From NCBI RefSeq assembly GCF_017368455.1, contig NZ_JAFNJU010000002.1:124001-188000 (forward strand): a stretch of DNA of 64,000 nucleotides, given 5' to 3'. The first letter of the stretch is position 1. Every line of letters starts with the position of its first letter. The notes beneath the pieces are model-generated. The model saw only the letters and a list, made by a program, of their open reading frames with translations, searched no databases and had not been told where the DNA came from. Positions 15,910 to 24,037 of this stretch are shown here, one piece after another. A program made the position numbers and the translations under genes. This stretch comes from Proteiniclasticum aestuarii (GTDB taxonomy: Bacteria > Bacillota > Clostridia > Clostridiales > Clostridiaceae).

Positions 15910-16887
15910 GTGAGTAAAGATAAGATACTGGCTCTACTGGAAGAACATAAAGGAACCATTCTCTCAGGAAACGACCTGTCAGAAAAGCTTGGCATCTCCA
16001 GAAACGCCATCTGGAAATCAATCAATGCACTGCGCAAAGATGGACATGAAATCACCTCTGTGAAGAACAAGGGGTATGTCCTGGAGATGGGCAGCGACCA
16101 TCTTTCGGAAAGTGAAATCCGGCTGCATCTGGAAGAGTACGCTTCCTCCTATCACATGCTCATTCTGGATGAGATTCCCTCCACCAACACCTATGTCAAG
16201 GAGCACAAGGACCTACCTGACCACACCGTGGTTCTGGCAAAGACCCAGACCAGCGGCCGTGGTCGAATGGGAAAGACCTTCCATTCCAAAGATCAGGGGG
16301 GCCTCTATCTTTCTCTGCTGCTGACAAAGGATCTGACAAGATACAACACGGACCTTGCCACCCTTGCCGCCGCTCTGGCCGCAGCAGAAACACTGGATAC
16401 AAAGTGCGGTGTGCACACCCGTATCAAATGGGTCAATGATCTGTATCTCAGCGGACTAAAAGTCTGCGGAATCCTCACGGAGGGAAGCCTGGAATTCGAA
16501 TCCGGTACTTTAAACAGCCTCATCATCGGTGTCGGCATCAATGTCAACACGGAAAGCTTTCCGGAAGAACTGAAGGACATCGCCACGTCTCTCCATGAGG
16601 TGACGGGAAAGAAATTTCTGCGCAGCGCGCTCATCGCGGATCTTCTCATAAACCTGGAGAAGCATCTCCTCATGACTCGGGAGAATCCGGAGGAGCTGCT
16701 GCGAAGATATAAGGAGAAGATGCTTTATCTGGGCGAAGACATCACCATCCATCGCGGAAATGAAATCACCAGCGGAAAGCTTCTGGACCTCAGCCCCCAG
16801 GGACATCTGATCATAGAGTCCCAGGGAAAGACCCTGACCTTAAATTCAGGAGAAATCAGCATACGAAAGAGAGTGTATAAAAAATGA
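15910..16887 (+). CDS. birA: Bifunctional biotin-protein ligase and biotin repressor
   Basis: A 325-residue protein that makes biotinyl-AMP, attaches biotin to carboxylase carriers and represses biotin genes. The N-terminal winged helix (SEKLGISRNAIWKSINALRKDG) is present, so this is the regulatory form. The catalytic domain has the biotin loop GRGRMGKTF, the KWVNDLYLSGLKVCGIL segment and a small C-terminal SH3-like domain. GTG 15910 is the start because AGGAG lies 8 bases before it and the next residues (SKDKILALL) align with the family; the open frame extends upstream without a ribosome site. Its last 4 bases overlap bioY. Confidence 0.93.
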   Translation: MSKDKILALLEEHKGTILSGNDLSEKLGISRNAIWKSINALRKDGHEITSVKNKGYVLEMGSDHLSESEIRLHLEEYASSYHMLILDEIPSTNTYVKEHKDLPDHTVVLAKTQTSGRGRMGKTFHSKDQGGLYLSLLLTKDLTRYNTDLATLAAALAAAETLDTKCGVHTRIKWVNDLYLSGLKVCGILTEGSLEFESGTLNSLIIGVGINVNTESFPEELKDIATSLHEVTGKKFLRSALIADLLINLEKHLLMTRENPEELLRRYKEKMLYLGEDITIHRGNEITSGKLLDLSPQGHLIIESQGKTLTLNSGEISIRKRVYKK

Positions 16888-17453
16888 GCGAAACCGTAAA
16901 GCGAAAAATCAGCACCAAAGACCTGGCCATTCTCCCGGTCTTTTCTGTCCTCACCGCCGTGGGGGCATTTATCAGAATCCCCATCGGCGTTGTACCTGTA
17001 TCCCTTCAGACCGTATTTGTGGTGATTTCCGCACTGCTCCTGGGAAAAAAGGCATTCTATGCCCAGCTCATCTACGTCCTTCTGGGCCTTCTGGGATTGC
17101 CGGTGTTCACCGGCGGTGGCGGCATCGGATATGTCTTCACCCCCACCTTCGGTTATCTCCTTGGCTTCATGGCGGCGGCGTACCTCATGGGCGCTCTCCG
17201 GGAAAAACTCGTGACCCTCTCCTTTATGAGACTGGCACTGATTGCCCTTCTGGGACTTCTGGTGATCTACGGCCTGGGCGTATCCCATCTGTATCTTCTG
17301 AAGAACCTGATTCTTCCCGGAACCCCCATGGGACTCTATGACGCCATCCGCTACGGAGCCCTTCTCTTTCTGCCCATGGATACCCTCTGGTGTCTCTTCG
17401 GTGCACTGCTCTCAGCGAGGCTGCTGAAACATCCCTCTTTCCAGGTACGATGA
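16884..17453 (+). CDS. bioY: Biotin transporter S component
   Basis: A 189-residue integral membrane protein with about six helices. BioY features are LPVFSVLTAVGAFIRIPIGVVPVSLQT, the Gly-rich FTGGGGIGYVFTPTFGYLLGF and the helix ending LLSARL. BioY binds biotin and works alone or with an ECF energy module, which is not encoded here. It overlaps birA by ATGA, so the two are coupled and share the BirA operator. The lack of biotin synthesis genes nearby suggests biotin scavenging. Confidence 0.93.
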   Translation: MSETVKRKISTKDLAILPVFSVLTAVGAFIRIPIGVVPVSLQTVFVVISALLLGKKAFYAQLIYVLLGLLGLPVFTGGGGIGYVFTPTFGYLLGFMAAAYLMGALREKLVTLSFMRLALIALLGLLVIYGLGVSHLYLLKNLILPGTPMGLYDAIRYGALLFLPMDTLWCLFGALLSARLLKHPSFQVR

Positions 17454-17484
17454 TTCTTTTGCTCAAGATAAATCCGATGAACTG

Positions 17485-17541
17485 AAACCCGCAAGGCTTC
17501 CCTGTAGAGATCTTCTCTGCCACGGAAGCCTTGCGGGTTTT
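17485..17541 (+). terminator. Terminator of birA-bioY
   Basis: AAACCCGCAAGGCTTCC (17485-17501) and its exact complement (17524-17540) form a 17-bp stem followed by TTTTC. Confidence 0.85.
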
Positions 17542-17571
17542 CAGCATACTGTTTCCAGAATAAGTTGCACT

Positions 17572-17619
17572 TTCCACTTGAGTCCGTCCTGGAACGACCC
17601 AGTACGAACTCAAGTGGAA
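17572..17619. repeat. Imperfect inverted repeat, 21-bp arms
   Basis: Arms 17572-17592 and 17599-17619 match at 19 of 21 positions with a 6-base loop. It lies between two ordinary terminators and belongs to neither. No other copy was seen in the window. Confidence 0.6.
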
Positions 17620-17638
17620 TGCGTTAATGGCGGACATG

Positions 17639-17665
17639 AAAAAAGAACACCATCTTCTAGTGTTC
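17639..17665 (-). terminator. Terminator of the ATP-cone gene
   Basis: On the minus strand GAACAC, 9-base loop, GTGTTC, then TTTTTT. Confidence 0.7.
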
Positions 17666-17680
17666 CCTCCGTCCAAGTTT

Positions 17681-17968
17681 CTATCTGGATGCATCCTTCT
17701 TTCTTTGCTTGTAGAGAAGCGCTGCTTCCTCATGACCGTTCTCTTCCAGGATATCAATGACCGCATAATGGATATCTTCTCCATAGAGCTCATTTCCTAT
17801 GGTCTGAAGCTTTCGGACCACCTCTTCTGTCAGCATTGCAATCTCTTCATGCGTTCTCTCTTTACCGGAAAGCGAAAAAGCCTCCCTGACTGATTCCTCC
17901 AGGATGTTCTGATTAAATGCTTCTACGCTCTTGTCTTTCTTCATCACGATTACCTGTTCCATCCCCAT
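17681..17968 (-). CDS. Stand-alone ATP-cone domain protein
   Basis: A 95-residue protein that consists almost entirely of an ATP-cone: the N-terminal basic strand VIVMKKDKSVEAFNQNIL, the middle helix HEEIAMLTEEVVRKL and the end VIDILEENGHEEAALLYKQRK. ATP-cones sense ATP or dATP and normally sit at the N-terminus of ribonucleotide reductase large subunits or in the C-terminal part of NrdR. Here neither reductase nor zinc ribbon is attached or adjacent. Two NrdR-like boxes overlap its promoter, which ties it to deoxynucleotide metabolism. It may be a separate allosteric subunit or a remnant; its partner is unknown. Confidence 0.78.
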   Translation of the reverse strand: MGMEQVIVMKKDKSVEAFNQNILEESVREAFSLSGKERTHEEIAMLTEEVVRKLQTIGNELYGEDIHYAVIDILEENGHEEAALLYKQRKKDASR

Positions 17969-17984
17969 GCTGATCTTTCACCAC

Positions 17985-18020
17985 CCACTATATATTGTGC
18001 TCTTACACTATCAATCATAC
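17985..18020. promoter_or_regulatory. Two NrdR-like boxes
   Basis: CCACTATATATTGTGC (17985-18000) matches ACACWATATNTWGTGT at 14 of 16 positions. ACACTATCAATCATAC (18005-18020) matches at about 10 of 16. The centres are 20 bp apart, about two helical turns, and cover the -10 and start region. Confidence 0.55.
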
Positions 18021-18042
18021 AACATATAGGCCTTATTGTAAA
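18014..18042 (-). promoter_or_regulatory. Promoter of the ATP-cone gene
   Basis: TTTACA (18037-18042), 17-bp spacer, TATGAT (18014-18019) on the minus strand. Confidence 0.6.
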
Positions 18043-18070
18043 CAACATCTCATACTCCGAAAGAGAGCAA

Positions 18071-18120
18071 AGATGAAAGCCAGCCCATTCCAGGAAGGAA
18101 TGCCGCCGGCTTTCATCTTA
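18071..18120 (-). terminator. Terminator of the adhesin gene
   Basis: AAGATGAAAGCC (18071-18082) pairs with GGCTTTCATCTT (18109-18120), with an inner ATTCC/GGAAT pairing. Confidence 0.65.
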
Positions 18121-18149
18121 TTTATAAGGTGAGCTTTCAATTCATCAAA

Positions 18150-20786
18150 TCAGATTTTACTCTTCTTCTTCAGGGTCAGCATACCTGCCGCCATGGAGGT
18201 GAGTCCCAGGAAGTAGAATCCCATGACACTTCCACCACCGGTTTTGGGCAGAATCGGATAATTCGGGATCGGTTTAGGAGAAACATCATCAAATTCATCG
18301 AATTCATTGACTACTTCCACTGTCATCACTTCTCCCTCTCTGAAGAGTACCACCAGTCTTGGCACGGTGTTCTTCGCATACCCTGCAGGAGGTGATACTT
18401 CCACCAGTCTGTACATGCCAAGAGGCAGTTCCATGGCAAATGTTCCGTCTGCTCCCGTGGTGAAGGTCTTCAGCACTTTACCTGCAAGATCGCGGATCTC
18501 AAAGACAGCACCCGCCAGCGGTTTATCCGCTTCGTTGACTTTCAGCACCTTCATGGTGGCTCTCATCTGCACATTCTCAATGTCGAATCCGTCCACCACA
18601 GCCTTGTAGCCCAGCACATATTTCTCACTGACCGTAAAGACGTATGGTTTGCCTTCATCATCAAACTGTTCTGTCTCTTCAAAGCTGTAGAGCCATTTTC
18701 CCTCTTCATCGGCTTTTACGACAGCTTCTTCGATCTGCTCGCCGTTTCTATTCAGGTACACGGTGATGGATTCCGGTCTGTTCATCAGATCGTCCCAGGT
18801 CTTCTCCCCTGAGATGGTGATCTTTCCGACTCTTCTGTTGATGAGATCATACCCTTCTGATGGAACCATCTCGTATCCTTCCACAGCCTCTTCTGAAACG
18901 GTATAGACGATTTCTTCCATCTCTTCATCATACACAGGAAGCATTCCGAAATCATAGAACCAGTTGCCCTCTTCATCCGGCATGACTTTCATGGTGGTTA
19001 AGAGCATATCATCAGCAAGAAGCTTCACCATGATGAAATCCGGTCTACCGGTTCCATCATCCATCCAGGTCTTCTCCCCTTCAATAGGAACAGCTTTCCA
19101 GTTCACAAGATCAAAGCCTTCTCCCGGTGTGGAGACATATCCTTCCACCGCCTCTTCCTCAACCACATAGTCAATGGGTTCATGCTCCTCATCATATTTG
19201 GGCAGTTCACCGAAACTGTAAATCCATTTGCCTTCTTCGTCTGGCATGACCTTCTTTGTTTCCAGCAGCTCACCATTGGCCATGAGCATCACATTGATAT
19301 ACTCCGGTCTCACATCTTCTTCTCCGTCCATCCAGGTTTTTTCACCCTCTATGAGCATGGTCTCCAGTTCCATCCTGCTGTTTGTGATGGTGAATCCCTC
19401 TATGGATTTCTCATATCCTTCAGGAACTTCTTTCTCATCCACTGCATAGTCATATGGAATCCAGTTTTCGTCCACCATTTCCACGGTGACTTCCTTCTCC
19501 CATCCCATGACGGATGTCACAGGAATTTCAAGGAAGGTTCCATCACTCTTGTCCAGAATGAAGGTCAGCTCTTCCGGTCTGTCTTCAGGATCATCATCGA
19601 TCCACTTCTTCATGAGCGTAATCTTCTTTTCATTGGTGAAGGTATTGATGATGGTGAAGTCCGGACAAGGGTCTTCACAGCCGCAATGCTTGTCGGCAGC
19701 CTCCATGGTGAGGCATTCTTCGGTCACTTCCGAGTCATAACCAGCTACAGCAGCTTCCTTGATGCTGTAGTCTATTTCTCCATATTCATCATAGGCCGGC
19801 ACATCATAAATGACATCCTTCCAGCCGTCTGCGCTGGAAAGCGTTCTTTCTCCACCAACAGGAGCATCTCCTCTCATGAGCCAATAGCTGACTGAATCCG
19901 GTCTCACCGACTCATGATCCTCTTTCCAGAGTTTCTCCACTTCAATATCCCTCAATAGAGTATTGGTGATCTTCAGTCCGGATACTGTGCTCAGATAATT
20001 CTTCAGGTCCGGATGCGCAACTTCCTTCACCGCATAGCTGATTTCCTTACCCAGGACTGTTTTGGGCACCAGAATTTTTATCTTCCAGTGATCCGTTCCA
20101 TCGGACAGGATCGGAAATACAGCTACCTTGATTCCGTTGGCATAGAGATCCACCATGACGATGCATGGTCTGTATCTCGAACCACCATCCTGCCAGATCT
20201 TTTCCACGGTGATGCACTGCACCTCATGCTTTGGCAGAAATCGGATATGCATGCCAAGGATCTTTTCAATGCCGCTCCATCTTACCGGTCCACCCTCGCA
20301 GTCACAGTCTTCTCCCCAGATGAAATCACAGTCAAAAGAGGAAAGGTCCAGCTCCGGCAGCTTCTGCTCTTCATCCTCCTTGAGCGGAAGTTCTTCCAGT
20401 TCCAGAGGCGCCTCAGAAGGTGCAGCCATGGTCTTCATTCCGGAAGCCTCTTCACCTTCTTTCGATGGCTCCTCACTCTCCGGATTCTCTGTGTCAGGAA
20501 TCTCCTCCTCCGCTTCTGGCGGCAGTTCCGTCAGTAATGGATCCTCCGTTTCCGCTGGCAGTTCCGTCAGTAATGGATCCTCCGCTTCCAGTGGCAGTTC
20601 CGTAAGTAACGGATCCTCCGTTTCCAGCTCTTGTACCACTTCTTCTTCCGGCACAACCTGAACCTCCTGAGAAGAGTCTTCCAAAGGGGCTGTCTCCTCA
20701 GCCTTGATTCTCATTCCTCCGGGGAACAGCAGGAGAGCCCCGAGAAGGAATCCCAGCACTATTCTTGTCTGTCTTTTCTGTTTCAT
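18150..20786 (-). CDS. LPXTG-anchored CnaB-repeat adhesin or pilin-like protein
   Basis: The protein has 878 residues. A signal peptide (about residues 1-29) is followed by an acidic Pro/Glu-rich stalk with three 12-residue repeats (EDPLLTELP core). Six CnaB-type beta domains follow, each beginning with a strand like VEKIW, VEKLW, MKKW or GEKTW and an RP motif. The last domain is SpaA-like (ADKPLAGAVFEI ... PLGMYRLVEVSPPAGY). The C-terminus has LPKTG at residues 846-850, a hydrophobic helix and a KKKSKI tail, the complete sortase signal. Domains with K...E spacing could form internal isopeptide bonds. No sortase is encoded here. ATG preceded by GGAGGGTGAG. Confidence 0.9.
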   Translation of the reverse strand: MKQKRQTRIVLGFLLGALLLFPGGMRIKAEETAPLEDSSQEVQVVPEEEVVQELETEDPLLTELPLEAEDPLLTELPAETEDPLLTELPPEAEEEIPDTENPESEEPSKEGEEASGMKTMAAPSEAPLELEELPLKEDEEQKLPELDLSSFDCDFIWGEDCDCEGGPVRWSGIEKILGMHIRFLPKHEVQCITVEKIWQDGGSRYRPCIVMVDLYANGIKVAVFPILSDGTDHWKIKILVPKTVLGKEISYAVKEVAHPDLKNYLSTVSGLKITNTLLRDIEVEKLWKEDHESVRPDSVSYWLMRGDAPVGGERTLSSADGWKDVIYDVPAYDEYGEIDYSIKEAAVAGYDSEVTEECLTMEAADKHCGCEDPCPDFTIINTFTNEKKITLMKKWIDDDPEDRPEELTFILDKSDGTFLEIPVTSVMGWEKEVTVEMVDENWIPYDYAVDEKEVPEGYEKSIEGFTITNSRMELETMLIEGEKTWMDGEEDVRPEYINVMLMANGELLETKKVMPDEEGKWIYSFGELPKYDEEHEPIDYVVEEEAVEGYVSTPGEGFDLVNWKAVPIEGEKTWMDDGTGRPDFIMVKLLADDMLLTTMKVMPDEEGNWFYDFGMLPVYDEEMEEIVYTVSEEAVEGYEMVPSEGYDLINRRVGKITISGEKTWDDLMNRPESITVYLNRNGEQIEEAVVKADEEGKWLYSFEETEQFDDEGKPYVFTVSEKYVLGYKAVVDGFDIENVQMRATMKVLKVNEADKPLAGAVFEIRDLAGKVLKTFTTGADGTFAMELPLGMYRLVEVSPPAGYAKNTVPRLVVLFREGEVMTVEVVNEFDEFDDVSPKPIPNYPILPKTGGGSVMGFYFLGLTSMAAGMLTLKKKSKI
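20521..20628. repeat. Three tandem 36-bp repeats in the adhesin stalk
   Basis: Three in-frame copies encode a 12-residue acidic unit (EDPLLTELP plus three variable residues). Copies differ by a few bases. Such repeats can change copy number between strains. Confidence 0.85.
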
Positions 20787-21394
20787 TTTTTCTCACCCTC
20801 CAGATTATTTCATTCATGAATGGACATACCATATAAAATTCAGACCGCACTCCGACTATGAGAGATTCATTTTCACCAAAACCAGCAGTTTGCCTATTTT
20901 CAAACCATCTACTTACCATCATTCTATTTTATTCGACAATGATTATCAACGCTTCCAATATCAATCTTCTATTTTTCATTATTACATTCGTAAACTTCTT
21001 CAATTCTGAAGCATTTATGTTTTGCAAGATGAATTTTTCATAAAAATATCTTCTTCACTTTAATTCAGCATTATAATCTTTGAAACAACCGAGTCCTACT
21101 TTGTCAATAAACTGAAGAAGTCTGAAAAAAACCGCGTGAACTCAACTGGTGACTTAATCTATTCCATACGTAAATTATTTATAAACACCCCCGTCTTAGG
21201 CCTATGAGGACACGTTCCATCACTGCACTCATGGCTTGAAAGCGTTCCAGCACATAGGTTTCAGAGAATATTAATCTAACGGCAATTACTCCTTATGATC
21301 TGCACTTTTATAAGTCTGATAATATTCATGGTATTTTTTCAGATTCTGATAAATTAATCACATCTCATCAGGTGGCACCAACTGCTTTCCACGC
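20787..21394. other. 608-bp gene-free region between the adhesin and VIT-VWA genes
   Basis: It holds a probable adhesin promoter (minus-strand TATAAT, 21070-21075, weak -35) and hence an AT-rich leader of about 280 nt. Upstream of that, 21201-21258 contains an imperfect inverted repeat (CCTATG...CATAGG outside, CCAT...ATGG inside). No ORF with a ribosome site and no RNA family was recognised. Confidence 0.5.
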
Positions 21395-21436
21395 AAAAAA
21401 CCTGGAATGCGTTCTTAAAAGAACGTTCCAGGTTTT
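21395..21436 (-). terminator. Terminator of the VIT-VWA gene
   Basis: On the minus strand AAAACCTGGAA pairs with TTCCAGGTTTT and GTTC with GAAC, ending in TTTTTT. Confidence 0.8.
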
Positions 21437-21450
21437 ATCTGTCAAGTATT

Positions 21451-23838
21451 CTATAACGCCTTGGCGATGGCGATGTTGGCGATGGTTGTGATGTTGGAAC
21501 GGATGTCCATTTCAAAGATCTCATGGGCATTCTCCACATAGGACTTGGAAATGTTCAGCGTTCCTGCCGTAATGAATTTCTTCTGGACAGGAGATGCCTT
21601 GGTTACCAGATCTCCCACCTCCTCCAGGGATTCCTTGTATTTCAGGTCTGAAATCTTCTCCACCAGGTCCACCTGGATGTCTCTTGTCTTGCCCTTGATG
21701 AGATTCTTCTTCTCCGCCAGATCATAGGCCACACGCAGAAGCATGTAGTTTCTTTCCGTGATGAGCTTCTCATCCTCTTTCAGAGTATTCATGACGTAGC
21801 GCAGTGCTTTGGACACATTGTTCAGATAGATGGCGGTGACCTCTGTACCCACCAGGAAGGCTAGAAGACTGCGGAGCGTTGTCTCCAGAATCTCTTCTTC
21901 CGTCTCTTCACCCAGATCCAGGAAGGATCCGTCCGCCTGCTGGTTCTTGGCCAGAACCCTCAGAAGGTTGTCACGATCGTACTTGATGGCCATCTTCGCT
22001 TCCTTATGGGTCAGGCCGGATGTGGCCATCTTTTCTCTGATGTTCACATCAAAGCTGTAGGCCGCTTCATCCAGGAAGTATCCTCTTGCCAGATTCTTCA
22101 TGGTGGATTCCGTCATATCCATGGGCACGATCCTGTTGAGACCGATGCCTATGACCGGGTCTTCAATGGTTTCCAGCATCATGAAGCTGGTCTCGGAGGA
22201 GATGATGGAGTTCTCCTTGGACAGGTCAAGGATTTCCTCCTTGATCTGCTCCCGTTCCACGCCTCTTGCGAACCGTTCCTTCTCCACCAGGGATTCGATT
22301 CTCTTTCTTGCCCACACCTTCTGTATGAGTTTGGAGTTCTCTTCGATTTCCAGCTTGTCCAGGTCGATGTGCATGGTATAATCCACATCATCCACCACAC
22401 CTCTGATGTCGATGCTGCCGCTGATGCTTCCATCCACCAGTGCGAAGATGGTGAAAGGTTCTCTGTCGTAAAGATAGGTGATGGTTCCAGGATAGGTCTT
22501 TTCAACGACCATGTCCCCGAAATCGATCTCCGTCACATCCAGCTGCGGATTATGAATTCTGTTGAACTGTCGTAGAATGATGTCATCGATTCTTTCCCCT
22601 TCATCGATGAATTCCGGTCTGCCATTGCCCACTTCAGCCAGCTTGTTGATGAAGAAGCTGTTCACTTCCGTATCCATGCCGATGGGGAAGATTCGGTTGT
22701 TTTCGATGTTGGTTCTCACATATTCCAGCACTTCATCCTCATCCACCACATTGTCGTCCGTGAAGAGGAAAATGGTGCACTCTTCGCCATCCTCGTCTGC
22801 TTCTCTTATGGCATCCTTCACCGCTTCAAAGGTGCAGTCACCTTCTCTTGTGGTGAGCCCTTCGATCCACTCTGTGGCTGCGGCAAGGTTTTCCTTGGTG
22901 AATTTCACCTTTCCGCCTGCGGAGAACTTGTACACTTCTTCATTATAAGCGAGAAGATTGAAGGTATCTCCCTCATCCAGGCTTCTCAGCGCGATGAGCA
23001 CGGCATTTTTCGCCTCTTCCAGCTTGAATCCCTCCATGGATACGGACGTATCCAGAATAAAGGAGTAATTGGTGGTATATTCCACTGGAATGTCCGGCAG
23101 AACTGGTGCCAGCTTCAGCATGAGGATGGATTTTTCCATCTCATCTTCATAATAGCTGTAGCCCATGCCCGCAGCCGTCTGGGGTGTAACTTCTCTCATG
23201 GTGAGAATGAAGTCATGGTCCAGGGTCTGAGCCTTGGTCACGGTGATTTTGGATAAGGTGTCGTCTTCTCTCTCCACTTTGATTCTGTGGCTCGGTGATT
23301 TGAATTCCATTCTTGAATAGGACTCCACCAGAAGAGACAGATAGAAATCCATTTCCTCCGCTTCCTCTTCCTCCTCATCCTCCGTGTAGTAGATGGGGTC
23401 CACCACAGAGGGGATGTACAGGGAAAGGGTGTCATCTTCATAGGTCAGCTGGTCCATGTAGCTGATGCGCAGATTCACTTTCTCATTGGGTAGAATGTTC
23501 CCGATGGTTACGGTGAAATAGTCATCTTCCTTCTGTTCCAGTGTCAGGGTATTGATGCCTTCTTCCCTGCTTTCCTCCAGCATGGTGAGAACCGCTCCGC
23601 GTTCCTCCACCATGGCTTTGAGGTTTCTTCCACCCAGATTCACTTCAATTCCCGTGATCAGGGAAGTGGTGGGCACCGGGAAACTGTAGACTCCTTCGAT
23701 GTTGTCTCCAGTGGTGTTCTTGTAATCCTGGGAAATGGTGTATTCTATATACTCTCCACAGATATTCCCCGTGACTTCAAGACGGTTCAGTTTCACCTTC
23801 TTGTTGTCTCTTGTAGAAAGACCGTATTTTTTCAGCAT
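21451..23838 (-). CDS. VIT and von Willebrand factor A domain protein
   Basis: The protein has 795 residues with no signal peptide or membrane helix, so probably cytosolic. Residues 8-135 form a VIT domain (YTISQDYKNTTGDNIEGVYSFPVP; IGNILPNEKVNLRISY). A very acidic linker (EDEEEEEAEE, near residue 153) follows. The VWA domain starts near residue 255 with an intact MIDAS DTSVS (263-267) and further ligand Thr and Asp positions at TTREGDCTF and FTDDNVVDED. The C-terminal 350 residues are family-typical and mostly helical. The set resembles inter-alpha-trypsin/vault-like VIT-VWA proteins, whose bacterial role is unclear. AAGGAGG precedes the ATG; a -10 TATAAT lies 35 bp further up. Confidence 0.85.
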   Translation of the reverse strand: MLKKYGLSTRDNKKVKLNRLEVTGNICGEYIEYTISQDYKNTTGDNIEGVYSFPVPTTSLITGIEVNLGGRNLKAMVEERGAVLTMLEESREEGINTLTLEQKEDDYFTVTIGNILPNEKVNLRISYMDQLTYEDDTLSLYIPSVVDPIYYTEDEEEEEAEEMDFYLSLLVESYSRMEFKSPSHRIKVEREDDTLSKITVTKAQTLDHDFILTMREVTPQTAAGMGYSYYEDEMEKSILMLKLAPVLPDIPVEYTTNYSFILDTSVSMEGFKLEEAKNAVLIALRSLDEGDTFNLLAYNEEVYKFSAGGKVKFTKENLAAATEWIEGLTTREGDCTFEAVKDAIREADEDGEECTIFLFTDDNVVDEDEVLEYVRTNIENNRIFPIGMDTEVNSFFINKLAEVGNGRPEFIDEGERIDDIILRQFNRIHNPQLDVTEIDFGDMVVEKTYPGTITYLYDREPFTIFALVDGSISGSIDIRGVVDDVDYTMHIDLDKLEIEENSKLIQKVWARKRIESLVEKERFARGVEREQIKEEILDLSKENSIISSETSFMMLETIEDPVIGIGLNRIVPMDMTESTMKNLARGYFLDEAAYSFDVNIREKMATSGLTHKEAKMAIKYDRDNLLRVLAKNQQADGSFLDLGEETEEEILETTLRSLLAFLVGTEVTAIYLNNVSKALRYVMNTLKEDEKLITERNYMLLRVAYDLAEKKNLIKGKTRDIQVDLVEKISDLKYKESLEEVGDLVTKASPVQKKFITAGTLNISKSYVENAHEIFEMDIRSNITTIANIAIAKAL

Positions 23839-23954
23839 GTTTGTACCTCCTTGAAAGGCAATCTATTATTTCTATTATAAGCTATTGGGGTATCAGGTTT
23901 AAAGGGAAAACGCAATTTATTCTCCGAGAAATCCTCTCCTCCCTGCCTGTAATC

Positions 23955-23985
23955 AAAAAAGGAGGCTGATTCCAAGGAATCAGCC
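23955..23985 (-). terminator. Terminator of the diguanylate cyclase gene
   Basis: GGCTGATTCC-AA-GGAATCAGCC perfect stem followed on the minus strand by TCCTTTTTTG. Confidence 0.8.
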
Positions 23986-24037
23986 CCCCCCTTATTCAGA
24001 TGAACAGGCATCAGCATGACCCGCCCGTGTACTGCCC

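Noticed and set aside
20521-20628. Regular 36-bp repeats, considered as a CRISPR fragment
   Set aside because: They are contiguous, without spacers, in frame inside the adhesin gene and encode an acidic 12-residue unit.
20698-20922. 74-codon frame overlapping the adhesin start
   Set aside because: It shares bases with the signal peptide coding region in another frame and has no ribosome site.
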